A model generated the notes under the pieces. The model made no database searches. It was not told where the DNA came from and was given only the letters and a program-made list of their open reading frames with translations. This document shows, piece by piece, positions 16,790 to 26,523 of a DNA stretch of 64,000 nucleotides. A program made the position numbers and the translations under genes. Within the stretch, counting starts at the first letter, position 1; every line of letters begins with the position of its first letter. This DNA is from JAJPKK01 sp963844635. GTDB lineage: Bacteria; Pseudomonadota; Alphaproteobacteria; Rhizobiales; Xanthobacteraceae. Location of the stretch: NCBI GenBank assembly GCA_963844635.1, contig CAWJPD010000003.1, positions 1,734,328-1,798,327 of the forward strand, written 5' to 3'.

Positions 16790-17533
16790 CTATGGCGTCC
16801 ATTTGAGCGCAAGGTTGAACGTGAATAGATCGGCTTGACGATTGTAAATGCCCGTGTTGGCAGAGCCGACCAGATGCCACCGATCGCTAAAGTCATAAAT
16901 CGCCGCTATGCCCACTGCGGCGCTGGCATGGTCAGTGGCGGTATCGGCCCCTTGACCGAACATTTCCACGCCCAGCGTCAGATTGCTTAACACCTGCCGC
17001 TGCAATGCGATGGCGTAAGTGGCAAAGTCCCTATTGGCCGACCCCGGATTGTTGGTGTAGCCGCCGCCGCCGAACATCGTCCAGCCGCTAAAGGTTTTCT
17101 GAAGCCAAATCGGAAACAGCTCGGTAACGGGTGCGCCACGATTGGCGGGACCGACCGGAATGGCGACTTGCGGGAAGAAGGCCACCTGTGGACGCCAGCC
17201 ATCATCGTCTTCTTGAATAAAACGATATTTGACGCCACCCCCGAGCGGCACCCACACCACGCCCATGCCGCCTGGCCCGGGATTGGGATTGAGCGGAATC
17301 GACCAGCTAAGCTGCGTGTTCTCGAAAGCCCCATAATTGAATTCGATGCCAGCTTCGGGTGTATCACGCTGACCCGCGACATGGGCGCCTTCGGTGTAGA
17401 GATAATTCTCCCAATGGCCGGTGGGGGTGGGTTCAGGATCGTCGGTGACGTATGGTGGGCCGGCGATGGCCGGAGAGGCCGTCGCCACCGACAACACAAG
17501 CACAGGCAGCCCCGCGCGTTGCTTGCATCCCAT
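16790..17533 (-). CDS. Outer-membrane beta-barrel protein (phenol-MetA-like transporter type)
   Basis: A 247-residue protein with a signal peptide (QRAGLPVLVLSVATASPAIA, then GPPYVTDDPEPT). The body alternates aromatic and polar residues as in a beta barrel (WSIPLNPNPG, VAFFPQVAIPVG, LTLGVEMFGQG) and ends LFTFNLALKWTP, a typical barrel-closing strand. It resembles proteins annotated as transporters of the phenol-degradation MetA type. It would sit in the outer membrane; substrate unknown. The ATG at 17533 follows GAGGATG. The gene upstream on the same strand is a COG4705 membrane protein. Confidence 0.7.
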   Translation of the reverse strand: MGCKQRAGLPVLVLSVATASPAIAGPPYVTDDPEPTPTGHWENYLYTEGAHVAGQRDTPEAGIEFNYGAFENTQLSWSIPLNPNPGPGGMGVVWVPLGGGVKYRFIQEDDDGWRPQVAFFPQVAIPVGPANRGAPVTELFPIWLQKTFSGWTMFGGGGYTNNPGSANRDFATYAIALQRQVLSNLTLGVEMFGQGADTATDHASAAVGIAAIYDFSDRWHLVGSANTGIYNRQADLFTFNLALKWTP

Positions 17534-17567
17534 AAGTCATCCTCACATGAATGTCTGTTGCAGCAGT

Positions 17568-18341
17568 TTATACGTTGCCCGTCGTGGCCGAATGCGCGCC
17601 CGGCCGCTGAGGAAACGCCGCGATGCAGATCACGATGAACACTGCGATGATCGCAGAGGCGAGCGGCCGGCTGACATTCAACCCGCCCTCGCTGATCGGC
17701 TTATCGAAGAAATCTCCTGCCGTGGCCCCCAAAGGCCGGGTGAGAATGAAGGCCATCCAAAACAGCGACACATGCGAGATTTTGGTGAAACAATAGGCGG
17801 CCGCGATGGCCGCCAACGCCGCGGCAAACACGAACACGCCGCCCCCATAACCAAGTCCGGCATCGGCGGCCCAGTCACCCAACGCAGTGCCCAGGGTCTG
17901 CGAGAAAGTGATTGTGACCCAGTAGAACGTCTCCACGCGAGGCGAATTGATTGTGTCGACCGAAACCGTACCCTCAGACCAATACCACGCGGTCAGTGAG
18001 GCGAGCACGCCGACGAACAATAGGAGAGAGCCTCCGGCATAACCGATGCCCAGCGAACGGTCCGCGAAATCTGCCATGGTCGTGCCGGCGGCGGTCGAAG
18101 CCACGATGGTCGCCCAATAGAGGAAGGGATGAAATTTTTTGGTCAAAGTCTGCCAGGTCACCATCACTACGAGCACCGACAAAAAAATGACGGTCCCGGC
18201 CAGGTAACCCAAATTCATGGTCATGGTGACCGTGTCGCCCCCCGTTTCTCCCAGGGTCGTGGCGGCAATTTTAATGATCCAGAATGTCAGGGTGATCTGT
18301 GGAACCTTGCTCATCACAACATGGCGGCTCTGACTTGCCAT
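17568..18341 (-). CDS. COG4705-type inner-membrane protein
   Basis: A 257-residue polytopic protein with about seven or eight helices. Family-typical repeats are KIAATTLGETGGDT near residue 25, ASTAAGTTMADFADRSLGIG, FSQTLGTALGDWAADAGLGY and LTRPLGATAGDFFDKP: a Leu-Gly-x-x-x-Gly-Asp motif occurs four times at regular spacing, suggesting internal duplication. Function is unknown. The start is uncertain between ATG at 18341 and ATG at 18314, since neither has a strong ribosome-binding site. It lies 34 bases upstream of the outer-membrane protein gene and may be co-transcribed with it. Confidence 0.78.
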   Translation of the reverse strand: MASQSRHVVMSKVPQITLTFWIIKIAATTLGETGGDTVTMTMNLGYLAGTVIFLSVLVVMVTWQTLTKKFHPFLYWATIVASTAAGTTMADFADRSLGIGYAGGSLLLFVGVLASLTAWYWSEGTVSVDTINSPRVETFYWVTITFSQTLGTALGDWAADAGLGYGGGVFVFAAALAAIAAAYCFTKISHVSLFWMAFILTRPLGATAGDFFDKPISEGGLNVSRPLASAIIAVFIVICIAAFPQRPGAHSATTGNV

Positions 18342-18608
18342 CGGCTTGCTTCTGCCTGTCGAGATAAAGGAGTTCAGCGGTCCCTGGCTTTACCTTAAAT
18401 GACGGGATCGATCGGTCAATCTCCGCGGCTCAGCCCGTGTGACGCGCAATAAGCGGAGCGCATTGCGCCAAACTCGCCGGCCGGCCCGTTACCCCATCTA
18501 CGGCTCTGACACCAAGTGACACCAACCGGCACGCTTGATTCCGGGCCGTGGCCGTCTATAGGCTCCCGGCTCCGCCCCTCGCGTTTCCAAACACGGCAAT
18601 CCGCCTCG

Positions 18609-19541
18609 ATGACCGACCTGCCGCCGCATATGCGCCCGGAGCGCTCGTTCCAGGGACTGATCCTGACGCTGCAGCGCTTCTGGGCGGATTACGGCTGTGT
18701 GATCCTGCAACCCTATGACATAGAGGTCGGCGCCGGCACCTTCCATCCGGCAACGACCTTGCGCGCGCTCGGCCCAAAGCCGTGGAATGCCGCTTATGTG
18801 CAGCCGTCGCGGCGGCCGAAGGACGGACGCTACGGCGAGAACCCGAACCGGCTTCAGCACTATTACCAGTTCCAGGTCATCCTGAAGCCGTCGCCGCCGG
18901 ATTTGCAGGACATCTATCTCGAGTCGCTCTACGCGATCGGAATCGACCGCAAGGTCCACGATATCCGCTTTGTCGAGGATGATTGGGAGAGCCCGACGCT
19001 TGGGGCATGGGGACTTGGCTGGGAATGCTGGTGCGACGGCATGGAGGTGTCGCAATTCACCTATTTCCAGCAGGTCGCAGGCTTTGAGTGCGCGCCTGTC
19101 GCTGGCGAACTGACCTACGGCCTGGAACGGCTCGCCTGCTATCTGCAAGGCGTCGACAGCATCATGGACCTCAATTTCAATGGCCGCGATGACGAACGCA
19201 AAGTCACCTATCGCGACGTCTTCTTCCAGGCGGAACAGGAATATTCACGGCACAATTTCGAGCTCGCCGACACCGACATGCTGTTCAAGCAGTTCCGCAT
19301 GGCCGAGCGGGCCTGCCAAAAATATCTCGAAGCCGGGTGGGAGAGCGGCGAACGGCGCCGTCACCTGATGGCGCTGCCAGCCTATGACCAGTGCATCAAG
19401 GCAAGCCACGTGTTCAACCTGCTCGATGCGCGCGGCGTCATCTCCGTGACCGAGCGGCAGAGCTACATTCTGCGGGTGCGTGAACTTGCCAAGGCCTGCG
19501 GCGAGGCGTGGCTCAGGACAGCGGGCGGCGGCGCCGCGTGA
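18609..19541 (+). CDS. glyQ: Glycine--tRNA ligase alpha subunit
   Basis: A 310-residue protein matching bacterial GlyQ along its length: SFQGLILTLQRFWADYGCVI, QPYDIEVGAGTFHPATTLRA, YVQPSRRPKDGRYGENPNRL, WGLGWECWCDGMEVSQFTYF and ACYLQGVDSIMDLNFN. It charges tRNA-Gly as part of an alpha2-beta2 enzyme with GlyS. The ATG at 18609 starts MTDLPPHMRPERSF; an ATG at 18627 is an alternative. glyS, usually close downstream in alphaproteobacteria, is not in the following 45 kb; recJ follows instead. Confidence 0.95.
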   Translation: MTDLPPHMRPERSFQGLILTLQRFWADYGCVILQPYDIEVGAGTFHPATTLRALGPKPWNAAYVQPSRRPKDGRYGENPNRLQHYYQFQVILKPSPPDLQDIYLESLYAIGIDRKVHDIRFVEDDWESPTLGAWGLGWECWCDGMEVSQFTYFQQVAGFECAPVAGELTYGLERLACYLQGVDSIMDLNFNGRDDERKVTYRDVFFQAEQEYSRHNFELADTDMLFKQFRMAERACQKYLEAGWESGERRRHLMALPAYDQCIKASHVFNLLDARGVISVTERQSYILRVRELAKACGEAWLRTAGGGAA

Positions 19542-19745
19542 ACGCTGCGGAGCCTGTCCAGGTTCAGTTCTTTTCGCGGGAATCGTTACTGGATGACCGC
19601 TTTTGCGGGGCATGACAGTTCTGATTCGGTGTTGGCGGAGGAATTTTTCGCGGTCGCGACTTAGGTAGAATATTACGCGATTCGCCGAACCTCGCTCAGA
19701 GTGACGGCGGTTGCTCAATCATTGTGACGGGGCCTCGATAAACAG

Positions 19746-21575
19746 ATGATGCCGCTTCCCTTGGGCCGTCATTTTCTCGGCGTCGAACGCTCGGCGACCG
19801 GACGGATGTGGCGCGATCGGCTCGACGAACGGGGCGCGGCGCGTTCGCTTGCCATCGTGCAGCGGCACGGGGTTGCGGAATTGCTCGCCCGCGTCGTTGC
19901 CGGGCGCAATGTCGATGCCGACAGTCTGGAAGCCTATCTCGATCCAACCGTGCGGCGGTTGATGCCCGATCCCGATCGGCTGACCGACATGGCCGCGGCG
20001 GCAAGCCGTTTGGCGGACGCGATCGAGGCCGGCGAGCGCATTGCCATTTTTGCGGATTACGATGTTGACGGCGCGACCTCGGCGGCACTGCTGGCCCGCT
20101 TTCTGCGCGCGGCCGGGATTGAGGCACTCGTCCACATCCCGGACCGCATTTTCGAGGGCTATGGCCCGAACGTGGAAGCCATCCGCTCCCTTGCCGAACG
20201 CGGCGCCACGCTTCTCGTCACCGTCGACTGCGGCACGACAAGCATCGAGCCGCTCGCTGCGGCGGCACATCTTGGCATGCAGTGTATCGTCATCGACCAT
20301 CACCAGGCCGACGAGACGCTTCCTGCGGCCTCAGCCCTCGTCAATCCGAACCGGCTCGACGACCTTTCAGGCCTCGGCGATCTCGCCGCGGTAGGTCTTG
20401 TCTTCCTCGTGGTCATCGCGACAAACCGGGAGCTGCGCCGACGCGGCTTTTGGACGCCGGAGAGGCCCGAGCCGGAGCTCATCGCCTTTCTCGATCTCGT
20501 CGCGCTGGGGACCGTCGCCGATGTCGTGCCGCTCAAAGGCCTCAACCGCGCTTTCGTTGCCAAGGGCCTCATCGCAATGCGGCGCCGCCAGCGCGTCGGC
20601 CTGACCGCGCTGATGGATGTAGCTCGACTCGCCGGACCGCCCGAACCCTGGCATCTGGGCTTCATGCTGGGCCCGCGCATCAACGCGGGCGGGCGCATCG
20701 GACGGGCCGATCTCGGCGCCCGTCTGCTGCTGTGCGACGACCCCGAAGAGGCGGCGAGACTTGCAGCCGAGCTCGACCGCCTCAACGCCGAGCGGCAGGC
20801 GATCGAGATTGCCGCGGTCGCCGAAGCCGAGGCGGAAGCCATGGCGGCGCTCGGTCACGACGAAAAAGGCGCGGTCGTGGTGACGGCCTCGGCACGGTGG
20901 CATCCTGGCATCGTCGGCCTCGTCGCCGCCCGCCTGAAGGAGCGGTTCGGCCGCCCGGCTTTTGCAGTTGCGCTCGGTGCCGGCGATATCGGCACCGGCT
21001 CGGGCCGCTCGATTCCGGGGGTCGATCTCGGCCGTGCTGTCCGCCGCGCCGTCGCGTCCGGATTGATCGCCAAAGGGGGGGGGCACGCAATGGCGGCCGG
21101 CGTTACGATCGCGAAAGCCGCGTTAGGAGATTTCCGCGCTTTCCTCGAAGAGGCACTCGGTGAAGCCGTCGTCGCGGCGCGGCGGGAGGAGGCGCTGCTG
21201 ATCGACGGCGCGCTGACAGCCGGTGCAGCAACCGCGGAGGTTCACGCGAACCTTGCTCTGGCAGGTCCGTTCGGCGCCGGCAATCCCGAGCCTGTCATCG
21301 TGCTGCCGGCGCACGTCATCGCCTACGCCGACGAAGTTGGTCAGGCGCATGTCCGTGCACGGCTTCAGGCGGGCGATGGTGCCGTCATCGACGCGATCGC
21401 GTTTCGCGCGGTCGGTCAGAAGCTCGGCGACGCGCTGCGTAGAGCTCGGGGTCACGCGGTGCATGCTGCGGGCGCGCTCGCGATCGATCGTCGCCAGGGC
21501 GGCGAGCGCGTGCAGTTGCGGCTGATCGACGTTGCATCCGCCGATCCGGTGGAGCGGCTGCGCGCGTCGGCCTGA
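19746..21575 (+). CDS. recJ: Single-stranded-DNA-specific exonuclease RecJ
   Basis: A 609-residue DHH-superfamily nuclease that degrades single-stranded DNA 5' to 3' in recombination and mismatch repair. Motif I is FADYDVDG (Asp104, Asp106, Asp108), the DHH motif is VIDHHQAD (Asp184-His185-His186), the DHHA1 glycine-rich motif is KGGGHAMAAG near residue 440, and an OB-like C-terminal domain follows. The length is normal. The start could be either of two adjacent ATG codons at 19746 and 19749. Downstream is an unrelated frameshifted gene. Confidence 0.95.
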   Translation: MMPLPLGRHFLGVERSATGRMWRDRLDERGAARSLAIVQRHGVAELLARVVAGRNVDADSLEAYLDPTVRRLMPDPDRLTDMAAAASRLADAIEAGERIAIFADYDVDGATSAALLARFLRAAGIEALVHIPDRIFEGYGPNVEAIRSLAERGATLLVTVDCGTTSIEPLAAAAHLGMQCIVIDHHQADETLPAASALVNPNRLDDLSGLGDLAAVGLVFLVVIATNRELRRRGFWTPERPEPELIAFLDLVALGTVADVVPLKGLNRAFVAKGLIAMRRRQRVGLTALMDVARLAGPPEPWHLGFMLGPRINAGGRIGRADLGARLLLCDDPEEAARLAAELDRLNAERQAIEIAAVAEAEAEAMAALGHDEKGAVVVTASARWHPGIVGLVAARLKERFGRPAFAVALGAGDIGTGSGRSIPGVDLGRAVRRAVASGLIAKGGGHAMAAGVTIAKAALGDFRAFLEEALGEAVVAARREEALLIDGALTAGAATAEVHANLALAGPFGAGNPEPVIVLPAHVIAYADEVGQAHVRARLQAGDGAVIDAIAFRAVGQKLGDALRRARGHAVHAAGALAIDRRQGGERVQLRLIDVASADPVERLRASA

Positions 21576-21741
21576 TTCACCTGTCGCGGCCTTTCCGCGC
21601 TGACGCGCAAATCGTGGCGATGGACCTCGCGAGGCCCGCGGAATGGGGGTCGGACGGGCGGCCCCGGCCGGGTGAGGGGAGGGCATCGCCCGATGGATCA
21701 TTTTCCCGAGATTCCGTGTATTGGGTTGCGCCTCCGGAGTG

Positions 21742-22793
21742 ATGCCGGAAAGTCCGAAGTCTCCACCCGCGATCGACAGCAATGCAACCGAAGCGAGCCA
21801 AGCCGTGGCAAACCTGAACCTCTCAGTCGCGATCGGCGATTACGACCGGAACCGTCCTCTGCTCAACGGGGCGATCCGCATCGATGGCGTCGATCCGGTG
21901 TTCATGACCCTGTCGCCGGAGGAAATCTTCTTCCGCGCGTTCCGCTCCGGCGACTTCGATGTGTGCGAACTGTCGCTGTCGAGCTACACCGTCAAAACGG
22001 CGCTTGGCGAATGTCCCTATGTCGGCGTGCCCGCTTTCGTGTCGCGCGCATTTCGGCATACCTCGATTTATGTACGTACCGATCGCATCAGGGAGCCGAA
22101 GGACCTCAAGGGCAAGAAGGTCGGCGTGCCCGAGTATCAGCTCACCGCGAACGTGTGGGCGCGCGCGATCCTTGCCGAGGATTTCGGCGTGCAGCCGGCC
22201 GACATTCATTGGATCAGGGGCGGCATTGAGGAGCCGGGGCGGCCGGAGAAAATTTCCGTGAAGCTGCCGCCCGGCGTGCGGCTCGATAACGCTCCTGAAG
22301 GCGAAACGATTTCAGCCCTGCTCGACCGCGGCGAGATCGATGGTTTCATCGCGCCGCGGCCACCCGCATTCATCGAACGCGGCCATCCGGATGTCGGCTG
22401 GCTGTTTCGTGATCCGGTTGCCGCGGCGAAGGACTGGTACCGTCGGACCGAAATTTTTCCGATCATGCATCTGATCGGCGTCCGCCGCGCGCTCGCGGAG
22501 ACCCATCCGTGGCTGCCGATTGCCGTGTTCAAGGCCTTCGAACAGTCGAAGGCTATGGCGCTTGCTGCATTGAGCGACACTCGGCGACCAAGGTGACGCT
22601 GCCCTTTGTCGAGGAGACGCTCAAATCGGTGCGCGAACTGATGGGCAACGATTTCTGGTCTTACGGGATCGAGCCGAACCGGAAAACGCTTGAATTCTTC
22701 CTTCGCCATCATCATTCGCAAGGCCTGTCGCCGTGGCTGATGAAGGTCGAGGAGATGTTCCACCCCTCGGTCTATGAGACATTCAAGTTGTAG
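21742..22793 (+). pseudogene. 4,5-dihydroxyphthalate decarboxylase-like / NMT1-type protein, frameshifted
   Basis: The first frame carries LSVAIGDYDRNRPLLNGAIR, VGVPEYQLTANVWARAIL and WYRRTEIFPIMHLIGV, then stops at 22594. The rest continues in another frame as SATKVTLPFVEETLKSVREL to TFKL, ending at 22793. One missing base near 22575-22585 (between SDT and SATKV) would restore a protein of about 330-350 residues. The family includes the phthalate-pathway decarboxylase and substrate-binding-like relatives. The start is uncertain: ATG at 21742, or GTG at 21805 which begins the conserved part. It may be a sequencing error rather than a dead gene. Confidence 0.75.
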
Positions 22794-22948
22794 CGCGTTT
22801 TGTGAGAGCCAAGTGCGTTCGTGAACGTGCTCGGCAATTCGCCTATCAAGTTTGCCGGCACGCTTGCAGTCGTTGCACCGGAGCCATCGACACGTCGAGG
22901 CTGATCTGCAAGCGGATGCATTCGCAATAAAGCGATTGATTTTTGATG

Positions 22949-23024
22949 TGGTGCCCAGGGGCGGAATTGAACCACCGACACCGTGATTTTCAGTCACGTG
23001 CTCTACCAACTGAGCTACCTGGGC
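22949..23024 (-). tRNA. tRNA-Phe (anticodon GAA)
   Basis: On the minus strand the acceptor stem GCCCAGG pairs with CCTGGGC, the D arm is GCTCAGTTGGTAGAGC, the anticodon arm GTGA-CTGAAAA-TCAC gives GAA, and the T arm contains GGTTCAATTCC. CCA is encoded. Total 76 bases. Confidence 0.95.
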
Positions 23025-23162
23025 GCGGACTCGCGAAGAGAGAACCGTCGCGAGCCGGTGCGTTATAAAGGTACGGCCCGTGCCTGTCCATAACGGTGCG
23101 GAACCAATGTCGGGCGAGCGTCCGGCGAATCTCATGGTTGCGCGCACCGCGAACGCGCCCAC

Positions 23163-24266
23163 TCATCGTTTCTGCGACCGCCAAGAACGGTTGGGGCCGC
23201 TCGAGAAGTCCAGCGTATCGGCGGTCGGCACCCGCGCGGTCTTGTCGGAGTAGTATTTAGGGTCGAAATGCTCGATGTTCTCGGCGCAAATGCGCTCCTC
23301 CCAGAAGTCTCGGTCGGCACGCCGATAGGTGATGAACCCCTTCCACGGGGTGGTAAAGACGTTCGGATCTTCCACCGTGAATTCGAGCTGCATTCCCTTG
23401 CCCTTGAAGTTGGGATCAACTGCATAGGCGTCGATATTGAGCCATTCCTTGAAACCTCGCGCCTGCGCCTCCACCGCGGTCTGATAATCGATCAGCCGAT
23501 AGCGTTCCACCACGTGAAGGGCTTCGGTGAACGGCGTGCCGAACCTGTCGGCCACCGGATAGGGTTTGACCGAAATTCCGACCGTGTCGACCACCAGCGT
23601 GTCGCCCTCGTAATGGCCGACCGAATCTCCGTGGACGGTCGGGACCACGTGGGCCGGGTGCTGCTGGTTCATCCGAATTTCGCGGAACTCGTGGTCATGG
23701 TTATAGATGATCGTCACTTTGTCGGGCCGCTGAAGCATCTGGATTTCGAAGTTCCACAGAACATCGGGCACCGGTTCGAGCCGGCACTGATTGTCGGGGT
23801 CGGGAAAGGCGACGCCTGACCGGGAAATGTCGGCGCGTTTCTTGACGAGCGCCGCCGCATCCGGGTTGAGGATCGGGTTCGTCGAGTCGCCGACGAACAT
23901 GCCAGGACTGCTGACACCGTTCGGCAGGCGCGCGAGGTTCACCACCGGCCCTGGCCCGGAAACTGGCCGCTCGAACCCAAGCATCGGGTGCGCCCAGATG
24001 CCGGCCATAAGGTCCGGAACAAGTTGCGGGATCGACCCGGACTGCGCTGAAGCGGCGGGCGCCGAGCCGGCCTGTGCGACAATGCGGGGGGCACCGGCCG
24101 TCTGGTCGAAGGCCGAGCCGGACTGTGCGGCCGGGCCAGGCCCCGCGGCCCATGGAGTGGCGCCGGGCGTAGCGGCCGTCTGACCCAAAACCACCCCAGT
24201 ACAGGCTGCCGCTCCGATGGCTGCGCATACCGCAACCGTCCATGATTTCCGCCGATGCATATACAT
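23163..24266 (-). CDS. Secreted protein of the GHYEGDTLV family, isolated fifth paralogue
   Basis: A 367-residue protein with a signal peptide (RKSWTVAVCAAIGAAACTGV) and then about 60 residues of Ala/Gly/Ser/Gln-rich linker with repeated SGS/AQS motifs. The mature domain parallels the protein at 10051 block by block: PVSGPGPVVN, NPILNPDAAALVKKRADI, DNQCRLEPVPD, HGDSVGHYEGDTLVVDTVG, EALHVVERYRLIDY and FTTPWKGFITY. The ATG at 24266 has GAGG upstream; an ATG at 24275 is in frame. It lies 12 kb from the cluster, beside tRNA-Phe. Function unknown. Confidence 0.8.
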   Translation of the reverse strand: MYMHRRKSWTVAVCAAIGAAACTGVVLGQTAATPGATPWAAGPGPAAQSGSAFDQTAGAPRIVAQAGSAPAASAQSGSIPQLVPDLMAGIWAHPMLGFERPVSGPGPVVNLARLPNGVSSPGMFVGDSTNPILNPDAAALVKKRADISRSGVAFPDPDNQCRLEPVPDVLWNFEIQMLQRPDKVTIIYNHDHEFREIRMNQQHPAHVVPTVHGDSVGHYEGDTLVVDTVGISVKPYPVADRFGTPFTEALHVVERYRLIDYQTAVEAQARGFKEWLNIDAYAVDPNFKGKGMQLEFTVEDPNVFTTPWKGFITYRRADRDFWEERICAENIEHFDPKYYSDKTARVPTADTLDFSSGPNRSWRSQKR

Positions 24267-24686
24267 AGTTGTCATCCTCGCCCACGTCTTCCGGTTACTG
24301 TGCGGCCACGCTACACCGGTCCCGCATGAGACGGGAAGGGGCCGTTGCGATGGCCGAGATAGTCGCTATCGCATCAATGTCAGAGGAGGGCCGCGACGTG
24401 TCCGTTACGCGATCCTACGCGCCAACAGCAAGCAGTATGTCACCGAGCGCGAATCGCGGGTACCGCCTGTCGCCACGCTGGTCACCTGCGTTCGCTTTCT
24501 GGATAGATAGGCGGCCGCCACAGTCGTTTGGGCAAACCTTTCCTCATTGCAACGACCCGTCATCATCGCCTGATGCCGACTGTGTGTCGTCGTATTGATA
24601 ATCCTAATGACCTGTTCCAGAATGGGCGCGCAAATGGTTCTTGCGGTCTGTCCTCCAGCAGTGAAACGTCGAACTGACAATCAAAG
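24267..24686. other. Intergenic stretch, no gene seen
   Basis: About 420 bases. Short frames occur on both strands but none has a recognisable family or ribosome-binding site. The region marks the change from the preceding GC-rich genes to the more AT-rich polysaccharide region and should hold two divergent promoters. Confidence 0.4.
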
Positions 24687-25444
24687 ATGAGCATTCACCC
24701 GTACGACGACAGATTTTTTGAGTGGGTCGACCGCAGCGCGGAGAGATCGGCTGTGCCGTTTGTGCGATGCATTAGTGGTCTCGTGTCGCCAATGAGCGTG
24801 CTTGACGTTGGTTGCGGACGGGGAATGTGGCTCAAGGTGTGGCAGGCGCAGGACAACGTCAGTCGCGTCCTTGGTGTCGACGGAGGCCATACCGATCCCA
24901 CCAAGTTGAGCGTTTCCCGCGACCTCATCCGAGTCGTCGATTTGGAGACAGAATTCTCGGTGGGAGAGCGTTTCGATGTTGTGCAGTGCTTGGAAGTTGC
25001 GGAGCACCTTTCGTCGAAAGCTGCGCCACTTTTGATCAGTTCTCTCGTTCACCACGGCAATATCGTCGTGTTCTCGGCGGCGAGCCTGGCCAAGGAGGAG
25101 AGCATCACATAAACGAACAAGAGCCAGAGTACTGGCGTCAGCTATTTGCCGCCCACGGGTTTCGAATGTACGATGTCATTCGCCCGCGGATCGCCGACGA
25201 ACGGGCGATCAATTCCTGGTATCGGTACAACTCGTTCCTGTATGCCCCCGCCGACGTTGCTCTACGCTTTAATTTTGAAGGCGACGTTGTTCAGGAGTCG
25301 CGCTCGCCAAGACGTTATAACTCGCTTACCTGGCGAGGACGCAAGATGATACTTCGTCGACTTCCAATCAACGTGGTGACGTGGTTGTCGCGTCTTAAAT
25401 ACAGACTTACGAATCGACTTTCGAACCTGGCCCCGCGGCTTTGA
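24687..25444 (+). pseudogene. Class I SAM-dependent methyltransferase, frameshifted
   Basis: The first frame (24687-25112) has PYDDRFFEWVDRSAERSA, the SAM-binding motif VLDVGCGRGMWLKVW, and FDVVQCLEVAEHL, and ends shortly after VVFSAA. The second frame continues as PGQGGEHHINEQEPEYWRQ, then WYRYNSFLYAP, to 25444. One missing base near 25082-25088 separates them. Repaired, it is a ~250-residue methyltransferase of the type common in O-antigen and exopolysaccharide loci. Its 3' end overlaps the convergent glycosyltransferase gene by 38 bases. Confidence 0.78.
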
Positions 25445-26426
25445 TCTCGCGAATGATGAACAGAGGTCGCCGCTTGGTCTCCATGAATATTCGACCCACA
25501 TATTCTCCTATAATGCCAATGCACAGCAATTGCACGGCCGAAAACAGCGTGATGAGTATTGTTATACTTGTCCAGCCGCTTATGACTTTCAGGAAAAAAT
25601 AAGAATATAGAGCATAAATCAAAATCAGCCCCGATAACAAAAAGAACAACAGCGAGAGAGCGATGCTCAATCGCAGTGGAAATGCGGAAAATCCGGTGAC
25701 CGCATCGACGGCAAAGTTCAACATTTTCGAAAACGTGTATTTCGTCGTGCCATTTTGACGTGCTTCTCGCTCATACGGAAGAGCAACCTGGCGAAAGCCG
25801 GCCCAAGATACCATTCCTCGAATGAAACGATTTTGTTCCGGCATCGCAAGCAACACATCAAGCACGTTGCGGCGCAGGAGGCGAAAATCACCCACATCGC
25901 GGGGAATGGGCACGTCGGACAGCACCGACAGCAATCGGTAGAACAGATGCGCGCTCACACGCTTTGCCGCTGTCTCGCCATCACGAAGGATACGTTGGCC
26001 GTAGACTACGTCGGCACCCGCTTCCATTTGCTTGATCATCGCAGGCAGCAATTCCGGCGGGTCCTGCAAATCGGCGTCGATGATGAGAATGCGTTCGCCG
26101 CGACATACGGACAGCCCGGCGGAAAGCGCAAGCTGGTGGCCATGGTTCCGCGAAAGGTCAATGGCGACGACGTGCGGATCGCGTTCGACAAGGGCGGCCA
26201 TGCAATCCCAAGTCCTGTCTCGGGAGCCGTCATTGACGAGAACGATTTCGTAGTCATCCACCGCAGAGCGGCACACTTGGGTAAGACGTCGGTGCAACAG
26301 TTCGATATTTCCCGCTTCGTTCAGGCATGGAACAACAACTGACAATTCTGCCCGCGGGGTGCCCTCAACCTTGCACGGATCGTCCATGTCGGTTTCGGTT
26401 TTGAGCGGTCGATAATGATCCAGCAC
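25407..26426 (-). CDS. Family 2 glycosyltransferase, GtrB / polyprenyl-phosphate glycosyltransferase type
   Basis: A 339-residue protein with a GT-A catalytic domain (LSVVVPCLNEAGNIELLHRR, VLVNDGSRDRTWD, IIDADLQDPPELLP with the DxD-like DADLQD) and two C-terminal membrane helices (about 254-276 and 288-312), the layout of GtrB/DPM1-like enzymes that load a sugar onto undecaprenyl phosphate at the inner membrane. The start is GTG at 26426, with GGAGGG 7 bases before it. The next gene upstream on this strand encodes a large GT-C-like membrane protein that could use the lipid-linked sugar. Confidence 0.88.
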   Translation of the reverse strand: MLDHYRPLKTETDMDDPCKVEGTPRAELSVVVPCLNEAGNIELLHRRLTQVCRSAVDDYEIVLVNDGSRDRTWDCMAALVERDPHVVAIDLSRNHGHQLALSAGLSVCRGERILIIDADLQDPPELLPAMIKQMEAGADVVYGQRILRDGETAAKRVSAHLFYRLLSVLSDVPIPRDVGDFRLLRRNVLDVLLAMPEQNRFIRGMVSWAGFRQVALPYEREARQNGTTKYTFSKMLNFAVDAVTGFSAFPLRLSIALSLLFFLLSGLILIYALYSYFFLKVISGWTSITILITLFSAVQLLCIGIIGEYVGRIFMETKRRPLFIIREIKAAGPGSKVDS

Positions 26427-26523
26427 GGTCTCGCCCTCCAGTCTGCGGCCTTCCTCTCGGTCCCAAGCGGTATTGATAACTGGTGCGGGGGCCGTTTCAA
26501 ACTAAACGTATCCCGCTCTGTCA

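Noticed and set aside
23163..23425. Separate 97-codon minus-strand frame overlapping the fifth paralogue
   Set aside because: Alternative frame of the supported secreted-protein gene.
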